A DNA stretch of 64,000 nt from Vibrio tetraodonis (GTDB taxonomy: Bacteria; Pseudomonadota; Gammaproteobacteria; Enterobacterales; Vibrionaceae), in the NCBI RefSeq assembly GCF_003350295.1, contig NZ_QLYY01000013.1, forward strand, positions 119,739 to 183,738. The letters are read 5' to 3'. Positions within the stretch are counted from its first letter, which is position 1. Every line of letters begins with the position of its first letter. This document shows, one piece after another, positions 1 to 10,705 of this stretch. The translations under genes were made by a program, and so were the position numbers. The notes below the pieces were generated by a model, which made no database searches, was not told the DNA's origin, and worked only from the letters and a program-made list of their open reading frames with translations.

Positions 1-799
1 GTGCATTTTCTCCCACTGTTTTCGGGTTGCCCATAGCAATAACATGAATACGTACCCCTTTTGCCTTCGCCACTTTCGCCGCGTCTATCGGCTCTACAAA
101 GCTGCCCGTATCATTACCATCGGTCAAAGCGATAGCGACTTTTTCTCTCTTTCTGTCAGGTACTTGTTCGTTTTTAGCGCTTTGCTCAAACACTTTTATC
201 GCAAGACCAATAGCGTCACCCAGATGCGTGCTTTGCCCCGCCATTGCCACATCAGTTTGCTGGAGCAGCTCGAGCCATACTTGTTGGTCGGCGGTAAAAG
301 GGGTTTGAACAAAAGCAGCGTCACCAAAAAGAATTAATCCGAGCCGATCACCTTGTCTGGTTTTGACAAAATCTGCCAGAACTTCTTTTACAGCGTCTAA
401 ACGTGTCACTGACTTACCTTGCTTAGATACAAAGTCTTGTTCTGCCATCGAGCCCGATAAGTCAACAAGCACCATTACGTCACGGCCCAAACTTTCACGC
501 ACTTGCGGCGCGCCAAGAATGCTAGGTTTAGCGAGCGCTGTCACTACCAACACCCAAGACAAAGCGAGTGTTGCACGTTGCCACCAGGTTGGCGTTAATT
601 GGCTCGCACCTTCTGAAGGTGTTTCTCCGATGGCTTTAACTAACAAGTTGAAAAAAGGCACTTTTATCGCCACTTGCTTAGTGCGATAAGCAGGAACCAA
701 ATAATAGATAACTATTGGCAGTGGCAGCATTAAAAACCAAATGGGATGATCAAATTCAACACGGGATAGTTGGCTGATCAGGGAAAGAAAATCATTCAT
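1..799 (-). CDS. VWA-domain membrane protein (BatA-like), 3' end cut by window
   Basis: Reading the minus strand from the ATG at 799 gives an open frame to the window edge (about 266 residues seen). It has an N-terminal hydrophobic helix, a second helix near residue 60, and then a von Willebrand A domain whose MIDAS motif DLSGSM is clear. This is the pattern of BatA-type proteins of the MoxR/Bat operons linked to envelope stress or aerotolerance; the metal-binding VWA domain probably faces the periplasm. It overlaps the stop of the upstream DUF4381 gene by a few bases, so the two are translationally coupled. The C-terminus is outside the window, so a TPR-fused or BatB-like variant cannot be excluded. 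Confidence 0.85.
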   Translation of the reverse strand, partial: MNDFLSLISQLSRVEFDHPIWFLMLPLPIVIYYLVPAYRTKQVAIKVPFFNLLVKAIGETPSEGASQLTPTWWQRATLALSWVLVVTALAKPSILGAPQVRESLGRDVMVLVDLSGSMAEQDFVSKQGKSVTRLDAVKEVLADFVKTRQGDRLGLILFGDAAFVQTPFTADQQVWLELLQQTDVAMAGQSTHLGDAIGLAIKVFEQSAKNEQVPDRKREKVAIALTDGNDTGSFVEPIDAAKVAKAKGVRIHVIAMGNPKTVGENA

Positions 800-1334
800 A
801 CTTTCCCCCTACCAATCGATGCAAGCATGTTTTAAATAGAGGTTTGGTCTTTCGATGATTATGACTTTTCATCCAAGCCAGTGCGCGTTGTTTCAATAAA
901 GCGCATTCTGAAGCATCAAGCGAGATATTTGGGTCAAAGACACTTTTAACCCAGCGCTTGCTAAGATCATCGGTAAATTGGACACCCTTAGGATTTAATT
1001 CATCAAGCTTATGCAGAAACTTTTCGTCAAATAAAGGCGCGTCACTATTGTCGAGGTAGATAAGAACAATTTTCATAATTGAAAATAACTCTTTTGCATC
1101 GCTATCCTGATTGGATTGCAGTTGTGATATTGCCTGAGCGGCTTCACTCCGATAGCGGTTATGCCACCAGTGAAAGGCGATACGATATAACCAGTAGAGA
1201 AATAAGACAAAACAGACAGCCGCTAAAATTGTCCAACCTAGGGTCTGAGGCAGCCAGCTAACGCTCTCTGGTACTGCGACATCATGGAGATCACGCAGAA
1301 TATAGGTACTTGGAGGTGTATGAATTTGAGCCAT
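792..1334 (-). CDS. DUF4381 family membrane protein
   Basis: A 180-residue protein with one strong membrane helix at about residues 31-52 and a basic, mainly helical cytoplasmic part. The N-terminal pattern (LRDLHDVAVPESVSWLPQTLG) is typical of DUF4381, which is found almost only between DUF58 and VWA genes in MoxR operons. The start codon directly abuts the stop of the DUF58 gene at 1335, and its own stop overlaps the VWA gene start at 799. Its biochemical role is unknown; it is presumed to be part of the membrane complex formed with the VWA proteins. Confidence 0.8.
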   Translation of the reverse strand: MAQIHTPPSTYILRDLHDVAVPESVSWLPQTLGWTILAAVCFVLFLYWLYRIAFHWWHNRYRSEAAQAISQLQSNQDSDAKELFSIMKIVLIYLDNSDAPLFDEKFLHKLDELNPKGVQFTDDLSKRWVKSVFDPNISLDASECALLKQRALAWMKSHNHRKTKPLFKTCLHRLVGGKYE

Positions 1335-2297
1335 TTATCGTCTCCCCACCTGCTTTTTAAATTGAGCGATATGGTTACCTGAAGTATCCAGCTCGATATG
1401 AGGCAATCTTTTCATCGCCATCAATTCTGCTACAGACTGCCTCTGCTTAGTGGTTTGTTCTGCCAACCCAGCGCTTGCAGCTGCTACTTTTGTTTGGTTG
1501 TCGAGGTTTAGCTGATAACGGCCATCTCCAATCACCCATTTCATTTTCACTAAGTCTTTGGGTAATGCTTGCTCAAAGGGATCGCTAATGGTGACGGCCA
1601 ATACATCGTTGTGCTGCTGAAGCTGCTTTAAATGATCGAGATGATGATCTTCACAATCTCGCCAGTCACTGATAATGATGAAAGTCGATTGTTTAAGCTT
1701 CATTCGTTTCAAGAGCGAAACCCAATGCCCAAAATCGACTTTATCTGAATTGAGTGACTGTACGTTTAAGCGTTGATTTGCCTTAGATAGTTGTTTTAGT
1801 TGGGCCAATAAGTCATGCTGAGAACGCTTTGCTTTGCTGTGATACAATTCGTTATCTGCTGCAATCACAAACCCAACCCGGTCACCATCTTTTAATACTC
1901 GCCATCCACACATCGCACCTAATTCGGCAGCCACGACCGATTTCATTACTTGGGTTGAAGAGAAAAACATCCCGCTTCGCTGATCAACACAAATCATCAC
2001 GTTACGATCTTTTTCTTCTGTGTAGCTGCGCACATGTGGTTTTCCGGTACGCATGGTCACCTTCCAGTCGAGATTACGAATATCGTCGCCTGTTTGGTAA
2101 TGGCGCAATTCCTCAAAGTTCAAACCACGGCCACGAAAAAGGGAGTGATGTCTGCCCGACAACACGCTACCTGAGTTTAGATGAGGCAGTAAGCTGAATG
2201 ATTCGACTTGAGCTTGCAGACGAACCAAACCTGCGTACTCACAATACAAACGAGGATCAAGCCCCTGATTTTTTGGAGCAATTTTCGGCCGAGCCAT
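1335..2297 (-). CDS. DUF58 domain protein
   Basis: A 320-residue protein with the DUF58 signature around residues 60-100 (FEELRHYQTGDDIRNLDWK, then R-x-Y-x-E-E-K-D-R). A VWA-like fold follows, starting at MICVDQRSGM, where the metal-binding DxSxS motif is degenerate. Members of this family sit next to MoxR ATPases and are thought to be their partners or substrates. The gene is second in the four-gene minus-strand operon, 12 bases after the MoxR gene, and abuts the DUF4381 gene. There is no signal peptide, so it is probably cytoplasmic. Confidence 0.85.
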   Translation of the reverse strand: MARPKIAPKNQGLDPRLYCEYAGLVRLQAQVESFSLLPHLNSGSVLSGRHHSLFRGRGLNFEELRHYQTGDDIRNLDWKVTMRTGKPHVRSYTEEKDRNVMICVDQRSGMFFSSTQVMKSVVAAELGAMCGWRVLKDGDRVGFVIAADNELYHSKAKRSQHDLLAQLKQLSKANQRLNVQSLNSDKVDFGHWVSLLKRMKLKQSTFIIISDWRDCEDHHLDHLKQLQQHNDVLAVTISDPFEQALPKDLVKMKWVIGDGRYQLNLDNQTKVAAASAGLAEQTTKQRQSVAELMAMKRLPHIELDTSGNHIAQFKKQVGRR

Positions 2298-2309
2298 AAT
2301 GGTTCCCGC

Positions 2310-3293
2310 CTATCCGATTTCTACGTGATCAAGCAGCTCTATCACTACCCGTTTGTGATCGACACCGTCTGCAAGGGCATCATGGGACAGGGAAAAACGA
2401 TGGCCAAGTACTGAGAGAGCCATAGCACGCACATCGTCTGGCGTTACGTGGTCACGCCCCTGTAACCATGCATAAGCCCTTGAGCATTTATCCAAAGCAA
2501 TTGAAGCGCGCGGGCTGGCTCCTATTTCCAGCCATTTTGTTAACTGAGAATCGGGGTAGCGCTCTGGCTTGCGCGTTGCCATTACCAACGCAACAATGTA
2601 GTTTTCAACCAAGTCAGAAACTGTCATTTCAGGCAACTGACGACGCGCCTCCATCACCAAATCTGAGTCTATATGCCATGAGTTTTCCGGCTTCACTGAG
2701 ATTTTAGCACCCTGCTCTTCACTTCGTACCAGACGAATGATGTCACGCTCTGCCTCATCTTCAGGGTATTCAACGGTGACCTTCATAATGAACCTATCCA
2801 TTTGCGCTTCAGGCAATGGATAGGTTCCTTCTTGTTCAACAGGGTTTTGAGTAGCGAGCACCATAAAAAGCTCAGGGAGCACGTGAGTTTTATCACCGAC
2901 TGTGATGGTGCTTTCTGCCATCGCTTCAAGCAGCGCCGCTTGAACCTTGGCTGGCGCACGGTTTACTTCATCGGCTAATACGATACTGTTAAAAATTGGC
3001 CCTGCTTGAAACATGAGCTGAGGTTTCCCTTCTAGCTCCTGATAAACTTCTGTCCCTGTCACATCAGAGGGCAACAAATCTGGGGTGAACTGAATACGGC
3101 CAAAACTTGTGTTTAGCCTTTGCGCGAGTGACTTTACAGAGCGAGTCTTTGCTGTACCTGGAAGACCTTCAAGTAACACATGTCCATTGGTGAGCAAACT
3201 GATAACCAAGGCTTGAACCACATGACTCTGTCCAATAACACTTTCTTCGGTGCGTTTTATCAACTCGTTTATGGCTTGCTGTACGTGATTCAT
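2310..3293 (-). CDS. MoxR-family AAA+ ATPase
   Basis: A 327-residue AAA+ ATPase, normal length for the MoxR family. Walker A is GLPGTAKT at about residues 43-50 and Walker B is VLADEVNRAP at about 105-114; a sensor segment (ATQNPVEQEGTYPLPEAQMDRF) follows. MoxR proteins act as chaperone-like ATPases that mature or remodel metal- or VWA-containing partners. This is the first gene of the MoxR-DUF58-DUF4381-VWA operon, which all lies on the minus strand with little or no spacing. The promoter should lie in 3294-3406. Confidence 0.92.
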   Translation of the reverse strand: MNHVQQAINELIKRTEESVIGQSHVVQALVISLLTNGHVLLEGLPGTAKTRSVKSLAQRLNTSFGRIQFTPDLLPSDVTGTEVYQELEGKPQLMFQAGPIFNSIVLADEVNRAPAKVQAALLEAMAESTITVGDKTHVLPELFMVLATQNPVEQEGTYPLPEAQMDRFIMKVTVEYPEDEAERDIIRLVRSEEQGAKISVKPENSWHIDSDLVMEARRQLPEMTVSDLVENYIVALVMATRKPERYPDSQLTKWLEIGASPRASIALDKCSRAYAWLQGRDHVTPDDVRAMALSVLGHRFSLSHDALADGVDHKRVVIELLDHVEIG

Positions 3294-3406
3294 CCTATTC
3301 CCTCAATATGCATTGTGTCTGCTGTGTATATCCTACTCATAAGCGCTATAATTATTGGTTATAAACTTAATAGCTACCCAATCGTAAAATCTTACTTCAT
3401 CGAATT

Positions 3407-5725
3407 TTATCCACCCGCTCCGACGACCTTAGCCCTCAGTTGCTCAACCACTTGGGGAGGCACCTGCTTACTCAATCGATTTACGCACTGCTCAAAAGCG
3501 AAGGCGATACCACCAGCTTTATAATTACGAGCCAAAACATCACACTCAGCGTAGAGGTGTTGAGGATCGCCACCCACCTCATAAGCCCTATTGAGCGCTT
3601 GACTAGCCGCCAGAACATTGGTTTTTTCTAGTGCTAATCCATAAACATACCAATAATGTGGGTTACGCTTGGCAGTTTCGGCAGCCTGCTTTAGAAGCTC
3701 AATCGCTTTGTTATCGTCACCGAACCTTAACCATGCTAGGCCAGCACTGTAGGGCAATGCGCTCGATTTAGGCTGAGCTTTCATTCCAGCGCTGAGCACC
3801 TCTATCGCTTTGGTTTCCTTATTTTGCGCGCGATACAAATCAGCTAAATTCGCGTAGCTATTTTCAAAATAGGGCTCTATCTCTATTGCTTTGTTGTAAG
3901 CGTCAATCGCCTTATCGGTTTCTCCGAGATCGCGATAGAGATTACCAAGATTGGTTCTGCCAAAGCCCCTATCCGAGTTAAATATCTGAATGCGCTTATA
4001 ATCATCAAGCGCAGGTTGGAGCTTCTCTTTTTGAAGTGGGTTCATTTCAGAATAAGAGCGAACCAAAGCACCTGCGGCCTCCGCTCGCACAGACAAAACA
4101 GGATCACTCAATAAAGGTTCAAGTATTTGCCACCTGTCGCTGAAGGCGTAACCCGAAGACCCAGCAATGGCGCCAAGGCGGATCATTTCATCATCATGTT
4201 TTACCGAACGAGCCAGTGAAACTAGGGTATTTTGCCCAGTATTGCCCCCCATTCGTTCAAGTGCCGACGCACGGATAATATTACTTAGCGAAGAGTCCTG
4301 AGCCGAGAATGCCAGAGCATCGGGAGCACCACGGTGGTCAATGGCATCAGCGTAGAAAGCAAGCGAGAAATGGCGTTGGTTACGATAGGTCGAGTTCGGA
4401 TACAACTTACCGATTTGTGCATCGGCCCATTGCGCCGTTTTGTCCTCGTGACAAGATGTGCAGACATTCGGCGTGTTGATATGCTGACTAAGATCTGGAC
4501 GTGGCACATGCCAACTATGGTCGCGACGAGGATCAACTTGCATATACGTCGTTTCAGGCATGTGGCAAGTGGTGCATTTTGATGCTTTTGTGCCCGCCGT
4601 ATGAAACGTATGCTTTTCTGGGCTGTACTCAGATGCCGAATGGCACTGCAAGCATACCGCTTCTTCCGCTATTTTGAGCTGTGCATTATGCGGGTCATGA
4701 CAGTTAGTGCAGGTCACGCCTTTCTTCGCCATCTCAGATTGTAAAAATGAGCCATAAACATAGACTTCATCGTATATTTGCCCGTCGTGAAGATAGAGCT
4801 CTGGCGTAATTAAACTCAGACGATATTTGTCAAAAAATGAGTCATTAACATGATCGCCCGTTTCATTGAGCTGTGTCCGTCGACTATGACACTGCGCACA
4901 GGTTTGTACTTGCTGCGTCATGACGATCTCTTTGGGCTGTAACGTGCTGTGACCCTCTTTTTGCACCCAATCTTTCACTGCTTTGGATAAATCGCGGTCA
5001 AAACCTAGGTGTCCTATCGCTTGCTGTGAAAGCTTGTCAGATTGCGCCAATTCCATATGCTTACTGGCAGGTCCATGGCATGCCTCACAGCCAACGTTAA
5101 TCTCAGACCAAGTAGTCGAGTAAGTATTTAATTGGGCATCATAGTTTTTCTGTACATTGGTAGAGTGGCAATCGGCACACATGAAATTCCAGTTTTGTCC
5201 GGAATTAGTCCAATAAAACTCATCGGTCGGCATTGTTTCTGGGTAAAGGTGAAACCAGCGCTGTCCGCCTTGTTCTTTGCGTCTTGAGTCCCAAGCAAAA
5301 GGCAATAGTTGGACTCTTCCGTCACCAAACTCAACCATGTATTGCTGAAGCGGTTGCCAGCCAAAGGTGTAACTGACTTTATAATCGTGCCAGTTGCCAT
5401 CCGCGCCTTGAACATTCACCCAGTATTGGTCATTTCTACGATAGAAACGATTCGCTTTGCCGTTAAAAGTGAAAACATAATTATTGAAATCACCCAAAAC
5501 AGAGTGCGGATCAGCGTGTTTCATGGCCATATCGTGATGGGAGCCTTTCCATGCAGTAAACTGTTTTTGGTGACAATCAACACAGGCTTGAGTACCGACA
5601 AAATCAGCCGTTAAAGACTTGGTTGATTGAGAAGTTTCTGAAAACGCGCTTTGTATCCACACCAGAAAAATGACGAGCACAAATAGACGTTGTTTCGCCT
5701 GATTACGACTTGCCCACTGAGTCAT
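3407..5725 (-). CDS. Octaheme cytochrome c with HEAT-like and TPR repeats
   Basis: A 772-residue exported protein. A signal peptide covers about the first 29 residues. Eight CXXCH heme-attachment motifs follow (CVDCH, CADCH, CEACH, CAQCH, CTNCH, CLQCH, CTTCH, CTSCH) in the N-terminal ~430 residues. The middle part resembles HEAT-like repeats, and the C-terminal ~200 residues hold at least four TPRs (for example YNKAIEIEPYFENSYANLADLY). This architecture is known in periplasmic multiheme proteins of the cytochrome c554/doubled-CXXCH type, which move electrons between the quinone pool and periplasmic or outer-membrane acceptors. The donor and acceptor cannot be told from the sequence. It appears monocistronic; the neighbours do not belong to an obvious respiratory cluster. 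Confidence 0.88.
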   Translation of the reverse strand: MTQWASRNQAKQRLFVLVIFLVWIQSAFSETSQSTKSLTADFVGTQACVDCHQKQFTAWKGSHHDMAMKHADPHSVLGDFNNYVFTFNGKANRFYRRNDQYWVNVQGADGNWHDYKVSYTFGWQPLQQYMVEFGDGRVQLLPFAWDSRRKEQGGQRWFHLYPETMPTDEFYWTNSGQNWNFMCADCHSTNVQKNYDAQLNTYSTTWSEINVGCEACHGPASKHMELAQSDKLSQQAIGHLGFDRDLSKAVKDWVQKEGHSTLQPKEIVMTQQVQTCAQCHSRRTQLNETGDHVNDSFFDKYRLSLITPELYLHDGQIYDEVYVYGSFLQSEMAKKGVTCTNCHDPHNAQLKIAEEAVCLQCHSASEYSPEKHTFHTAGTKASKCTTCHMPETTYMQVDPRRDHSWHVPRPDLSQHINTPNVCTSCHEDKTAQWADAQIGKLYPNSTYRNQRHFSLAFYADAIDHRGAPDALAFSAQDSSLSNIIRASALERMGGNTGQNTLVSLARSVKHDDEMIRLGAIAGSSGYAFSDRWQILEPLLSDPVLSVRAEAAGALVRSYSEMNPLQKEKLQPALDDYKRIQIFNSDRGFGRTNLGNLYRDLGETDKAIDAYNKAIEIEPYFENSYANLADLYRAQNKETKAIEVLSAGMKAQPKSSALPYSAGLAWLRFGDDNKAIELLKQAAETAKRNPHYWYVYGLALEKTNVLAASQALNRAYEVGGDPQHLYAECDVLARNYKAGGIAFAFEQCVNRLSKQVPPQVVEQLRAKVVGAGG

Positions 5726-5838
5726 GACTGCCCTTATAAGAGTTGTTTTTATTTTTTCTCAGCAAAGATAGAAGATATTTCCTTTCAAATACAACAAATT
5801 GCACATCATTAAAGGGAGAACTCATACCAAGATCAAAA

Positions 5839-5859
5839 AAGGGCCACTGAAGGGCCCTT
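5839..5859 (-). terminator. Rho-independent terminator of the minus-strand sulfatase
   Basis: A GC-rich 7-bp stem (AAGGGCC at 5839-5845 with GGCCCTT at 5853-5859) is followed on the minus strand by a run of T residues. It lies about 20 bases after the sulfatase stop at 5879. Confidence 0.75.
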
Positions 5860-5878
5860 ATAGATTCTATTTACCAAT

Positions 5879-7426
5879 TTACTTGTTATGGCTTTCCTGC
5901 AGTTTCTCCATAACTTGATCGAGCGAGAAACTGGCCGCTTTTTGTCTTGGTGGGAATTCTACAAACGTTTCTAAGAATTTACCCACATACGCTTGCGCCG
6001 GTACCAGCATATACGCACGATCTAACATCCAATCGTAATAAGTATTAGACGTAATATCTGCAACTTCATAAGGATCCATTCTCAGGTTGAAGATCTTAGG
6101 TAAGCGAAGCGCCACGAAGGGTTCAGCCCAGATACGCAAAGTACCTTCTACTCTTTGCTCCATAAAAACGATCTTCCAGTTGTTATAGCGAAGTGCGGTA
6201 AGATCGCCGTCGTCAGAGAAATAGAACACTTCTTCACGCGGCCCTTTTCTCTCCTCACCGGTCAGATAAGGCAAGAAGTTATAGCCATCAAGGTGAACTT
6301 TATAATTAGTTCCACCAACGGACTCGCCTTTGACCAACTTTTCTTTGACATCACTTTGTCCAGCGGCGGCTAAGAAAGTTGGCATCCAATCCATATGATG
6401 CATAATTTCATTAGACACACTGCCCGCCTTGATTTTGCCTGGCCAGCGAACCATGGCCGGAACACGGAAGGCTCCTTCCCAGTTGGTATTTTTTTCGCCG
6501 CGGAACGGTGTAATACCGGCATCAGGCCAAGTATTCATGTGAGGGCCATTGTCTGTTGAATAAAAGACGATGGTATTGTCTTTGATGCCAAGCTCGTCGA
6601 CTTTTTTCAGCAACTGACCAACATGATTATCGTGTTCTACCATGGCATCTGCATAATAGCTGATCCCTGTTTTACCCAAATGCTCTTCTTTAACATGAGT
6701 GCGGAAATGCATTCGAGTCGCATTCCACCACACAAAGAAAGGTTTGTTGGCTTTTACCGAACGATCCATAAAATCGAGCGCTGCATCCAGAGTCTCTTCA
6801 TCGACCGTTTCCATGCGCTTACGAGTTAATGGACCTGTATCTTCTATCTTTCCGTCCGCATAAGACTTAATCACCCCACGTGGACCAAATTTCTTACGAA
6901 ACTCAGGATCTTTCGGATAATCTACGTTTTCAGGTTCTTCCTCTGCATTGAGGTGGTAAAGATTACCAAAAAACTCATCAAATCCATGATTGGTGGGAAG
7001 ATGCTCGTCTTTATCCCCCAAGTGATTTTTACCAAATTGCCCTGTCATGTAGCCCAGAGGTTTCAAAAGTTCAGCAATGGTGACGTCTTCGGCTTGTAAA
7101 CCTAGATCAGCGCCTGGCAGACCGACTTTACTTAAGCCTGTTCTCAATACTGTTTGACCAGTGATAAAGGTTGCACGCCCAGCAGTACAAGATTGTTCAC
7201 CATAATAATCGGTGAACATCATGCCCTCTTTAGCAATGCTATCTATATTGGGTGTTTTGTAGCCCACCAAGCCAAATGTGTAGGCACTGACGTTGGTTTG
7301 TCCGATATCGTCACCCCAAACAACCAGAATGTTGGGTTTGTCTGCGGCGATACTGCTTGTCGTCACGCCAAGTAAAGCCGCGGCAAGAATCGCTAGCCGG
7401 CGTTTAACGCCATATTTCACTGTCAT
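5879..7426 (-). CDS. Type I arylsulfatase, exported
   Basis: A 515-residue sulfatase of the alkaline-phosphatase superfamily. The chosen ATG at 7426 has AGAGG seven bases upstream and begins a clear signal peptide (cleavage near SSIAADKP); the frame stays open to 7546 but that extension is not signal-like. The metal-binding start (NILVVWGDDIG) and the active-site motif C-T-A-G-R, whose Cys is oxidised to formylglycine, are at about residues 37-47 and 82-86. It hydrolyses sulfate esters in the periplasm; the substrate is unknown. No formylglycine-generating enzyme or anSME is in the window, so maturation must be supplied elsewhere. It is divergent from a close paralogue at 7770. Confidence 0.92.
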   Translation of the reverse strand: MTVKYGVKRRLAILAAALLGVTTSSIAADKPNILVVWGDDIGQTNVSAYTFGLVGYKTPNIDSIAKEGMMFTDYYGEQSCTAGRATFITGQTVLRTGLSKVGLPGADLGLQAEDVTIAELLKPLGYMTGQFGKNHLGDKDEHLPTNHGFDEFFGNLYHLNAEEEPENVDYPKDPEFRKKFGPRGVIKSYADGKIEDTGPLTRKRMETVDEETLDAALDFMDRSVKANKPFFVWWNATRMHFRTHVKEEHLGKTGISYYADAMVEHDNHVGQLLKKVDELGIKDNTIVFYSTDNGPHMNTWPDAGITPFRGEKNTNWEGAFRVPAMVRWPGKIKAGSVSNEIMHHMDWMPTFLAAAGQSDVKEKLVKGESVGGTNYKVHLDGYNFLPYLTGEERKGPREEVFYFSDDGDLTALRYNNWKIVFMEQRVEGTLRIWAEPFVALRLPKIFNLRMDPYEVADITSNTYYDWMLDRAYMLVPAQAYVGKFLETFVEFPPRQKAASFSLDQVMEKLQESHNK

Positions 7427-7769
7427 ATAAACCTCTGTTTGTAATAGAAAATGCTTTGCGCACACAAACTTATAGTCGACAAAACAGATCAATGCGAACC
7501 TAGTAGCATAAAAATATCTGAACTCAAACCCAGATCTTATAATCATGATGTCTAAGTGAAGTAACGTGATATAAGTCTAGAACCACACACTCTGTCTTTT
7601 AGTAAAAATTCATTTAATACCATTTATAAACAAGTGCTTATGAATGTCTATAACCTATGGTTATATGCAGTATAAAGCGACGCCTAGCAAGTACCGCATT
7701 ATGTTAGTCAGCGACGAAGTGTTAGCACTCAACACTCGTTTTCAACTTACTAACCAATTTGGAGTTTTT
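7427..7769. promoter_or_regulatory. Divergent intergenic region between two sulfatase genes
   Basis: About 340 bases separate the two start codons and must hold both promoters. A perfect inverted repeat ATAACC-TAT-GGTTAT lies at 7650-7664, about 105 bases before the plus-strand start, and could be a regulator operator. Both flanking frames are open upstream of the chosen starts, but the signal peptides and ribosome binding sites place the starts at 7426 and 7770. Confidence 0.4.
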
Positions 7770-9320
<1,551 letters not shown>

Positions 9321-9452
9321 TCCAAGAATAGGTCCTAAGCGCAGGGACGCGCTACCTTAAGGCTTAACTTAAGGCCAACAATGACGCCGCTTAATCAGCA
9401 GGCGTCATCCAACACAGTCTCCATTGATGGTATAGAAATTTGCAGGTTTACC

Positions 9453-10565
9453 ATGAAAACAATCCATAAATTCATTGCTGTAGCGCCAATAATGCTTATC
9501 AGCAGCGCCCATGCTGGCGGGCTCTATCTTTACGAAACCTCAACCACGGATATCGGGTTAGCCTCTGCTGGTATGGCAGCTAGGGCCCAAGATTCATCGG
9601 TTATCGCGGCCAACCCCGCAGGCCTTGCCAATGTAGAAGGACGGTCTTTTTCCGGTAACTTTATCAATCTCTACGGCGATGCCACTCTTGATACGATAGA
9701 CGGTGGTGATGCAGGCAATACGATTCGATATGTGCCTTTAGGCTCAGCTTTCTACAGCCAGCAAATCAACGACAAATGGACAATCGGCGCAGGATTTTAC
9801 GGTAACTACGGCTTAGGTCTGCAATATGAGCATTTATTTTCTAGAGTCGAGGTACCCAGTGCAACCACTCAAGCACTGACATTCCAGCCGTCGGCATCAT
9901 ACCGAATCAATGATCAATTATCAGTTGGGGCCTCTTTAGGCATTCACTATGGTATTTATGACCTAGAGATGCATTCAACGAATTACGAGGCTCTGAACGC
10001 AGACCAACACGACTCCGACGTCCAAATTAATGGCAAACTGGGTTTACTATACGAGTTTAGTTCTGACACTCGAATTGGTTTAGCTTACACCAATGAAGCT
10101 GAATTTAAGTTTGATACCAGTGACGCACTAGCACCTCAACAGGTCATCTTCAGCGCCTTCCACAATATCAACGATAAACTTGCTGTAATGGGTAACCTAA
10201 ACTGGCAAGACTGGAGTGATTACCAAACAATAATGGGCGCAGACACCCAAGATACCTATCAAGTCGCCCTTGGCACTCAATACAAAATTAATCAGCGTTT
10301 AACATGGAACGCAGGCTTTGCTTATGATTCCAGCATGTACGCCGACCAATCCCATGGCGATATCACCATTCCTGCTGGTAAAGCTTATCGCATAGGCTCA
10401 GGCATAGACTACCGTTTAGATAATACCGATACCCTTTCTATTGCACTCGAAGCGACCTTGATTGATTCTTCAGAATTTCAAGGGCCAAATGGTAATACCA
10501 TCGCGCAATTTAATGACCCAGCGCTGTACTTTCTCAGCTTAGGTTACAGTTGGAACAGTCACTAG
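9453..10565 (+). CDS. FadL/OmpP1-type outer-membrane transport protein
   Basis: A 370-residue outer-membrane beta-barrel protein. The ATG at 9453 is chosen because it begins a signal peptide (cleavage near SSAHAGG), with AGG upstream. The mature N-terminus has the family pattern (GLYLYETSTTDIGLASAGMAARAQDSSVIAANPAGLA), where the NPAG element belongs to the hatch region of FadL proteins. Amphipathic strands follow, and the protein ends in an aromatic-rich strand (YFLSLGYSWNSH). Known members transport long-chain fatty acids or other hydrophobic compounds. Its place after a sulfatase suggests uptake of a hydrophobic sulfate ester or desulfated product, which is inference. Confidence 0.85.
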   Translation: MKTIHKFIAVAPIMLISSAHAGGLYLYETSTTDIGLASAGMAARAQDSSVIAANPAGLANVEGRSFSGNFINLYGDATLDTIDGGDAGNTIRYVPLGSAFYSQQINDKWTIGAGFYGNYGLGLQYEHLFSRVEVPSATTQALTFQPSASYRINDQLSVGASLGIHYGIYDLEMHSTNYEALNADQHDSDVQINGKLGLLYEFSSDTRIGLAYTNEAEFKFDTSDALAPQQVIFSAFHNINDKLAVMGNLNWQDWSDYQTIMGADTQDTYQVALGTQYKINQRLTWNAGFAYDSSMYADQSHGDITIPAGKAYRIGSGIDYRLDNTDTLSIALEATLIDSSEFQGPNGNTIAQFNDPALYFLSLGYSWNSH

Positions 10566-10588
10566 TTGTTGGCCCCTTACTAACCGCT

Positions 10589-10623
10589 TTATTCACCAGT
10601 AATTAACCCTAGCTGGTGAATAA
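10589..10623 (+). terminator. Candidate terminator after the porin gene
   Basis: A perfect 11-bp inverted repeat (TTATTCACCAG at 10589-10599 with CTGGTGAATAA at 10613-10623) starts about 24 bases after the porin stop. There is no strong T run, so the terminator call is tentative. Confidence 0.4.
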
Positions 10624-10705
10624 GGCCGCCATTTCGCGCTATTACCAACGACATCAATTGCTTTGTCTATACTTCACTCTAGTTACGAATTAATTTGGTG
10701 CTGTC

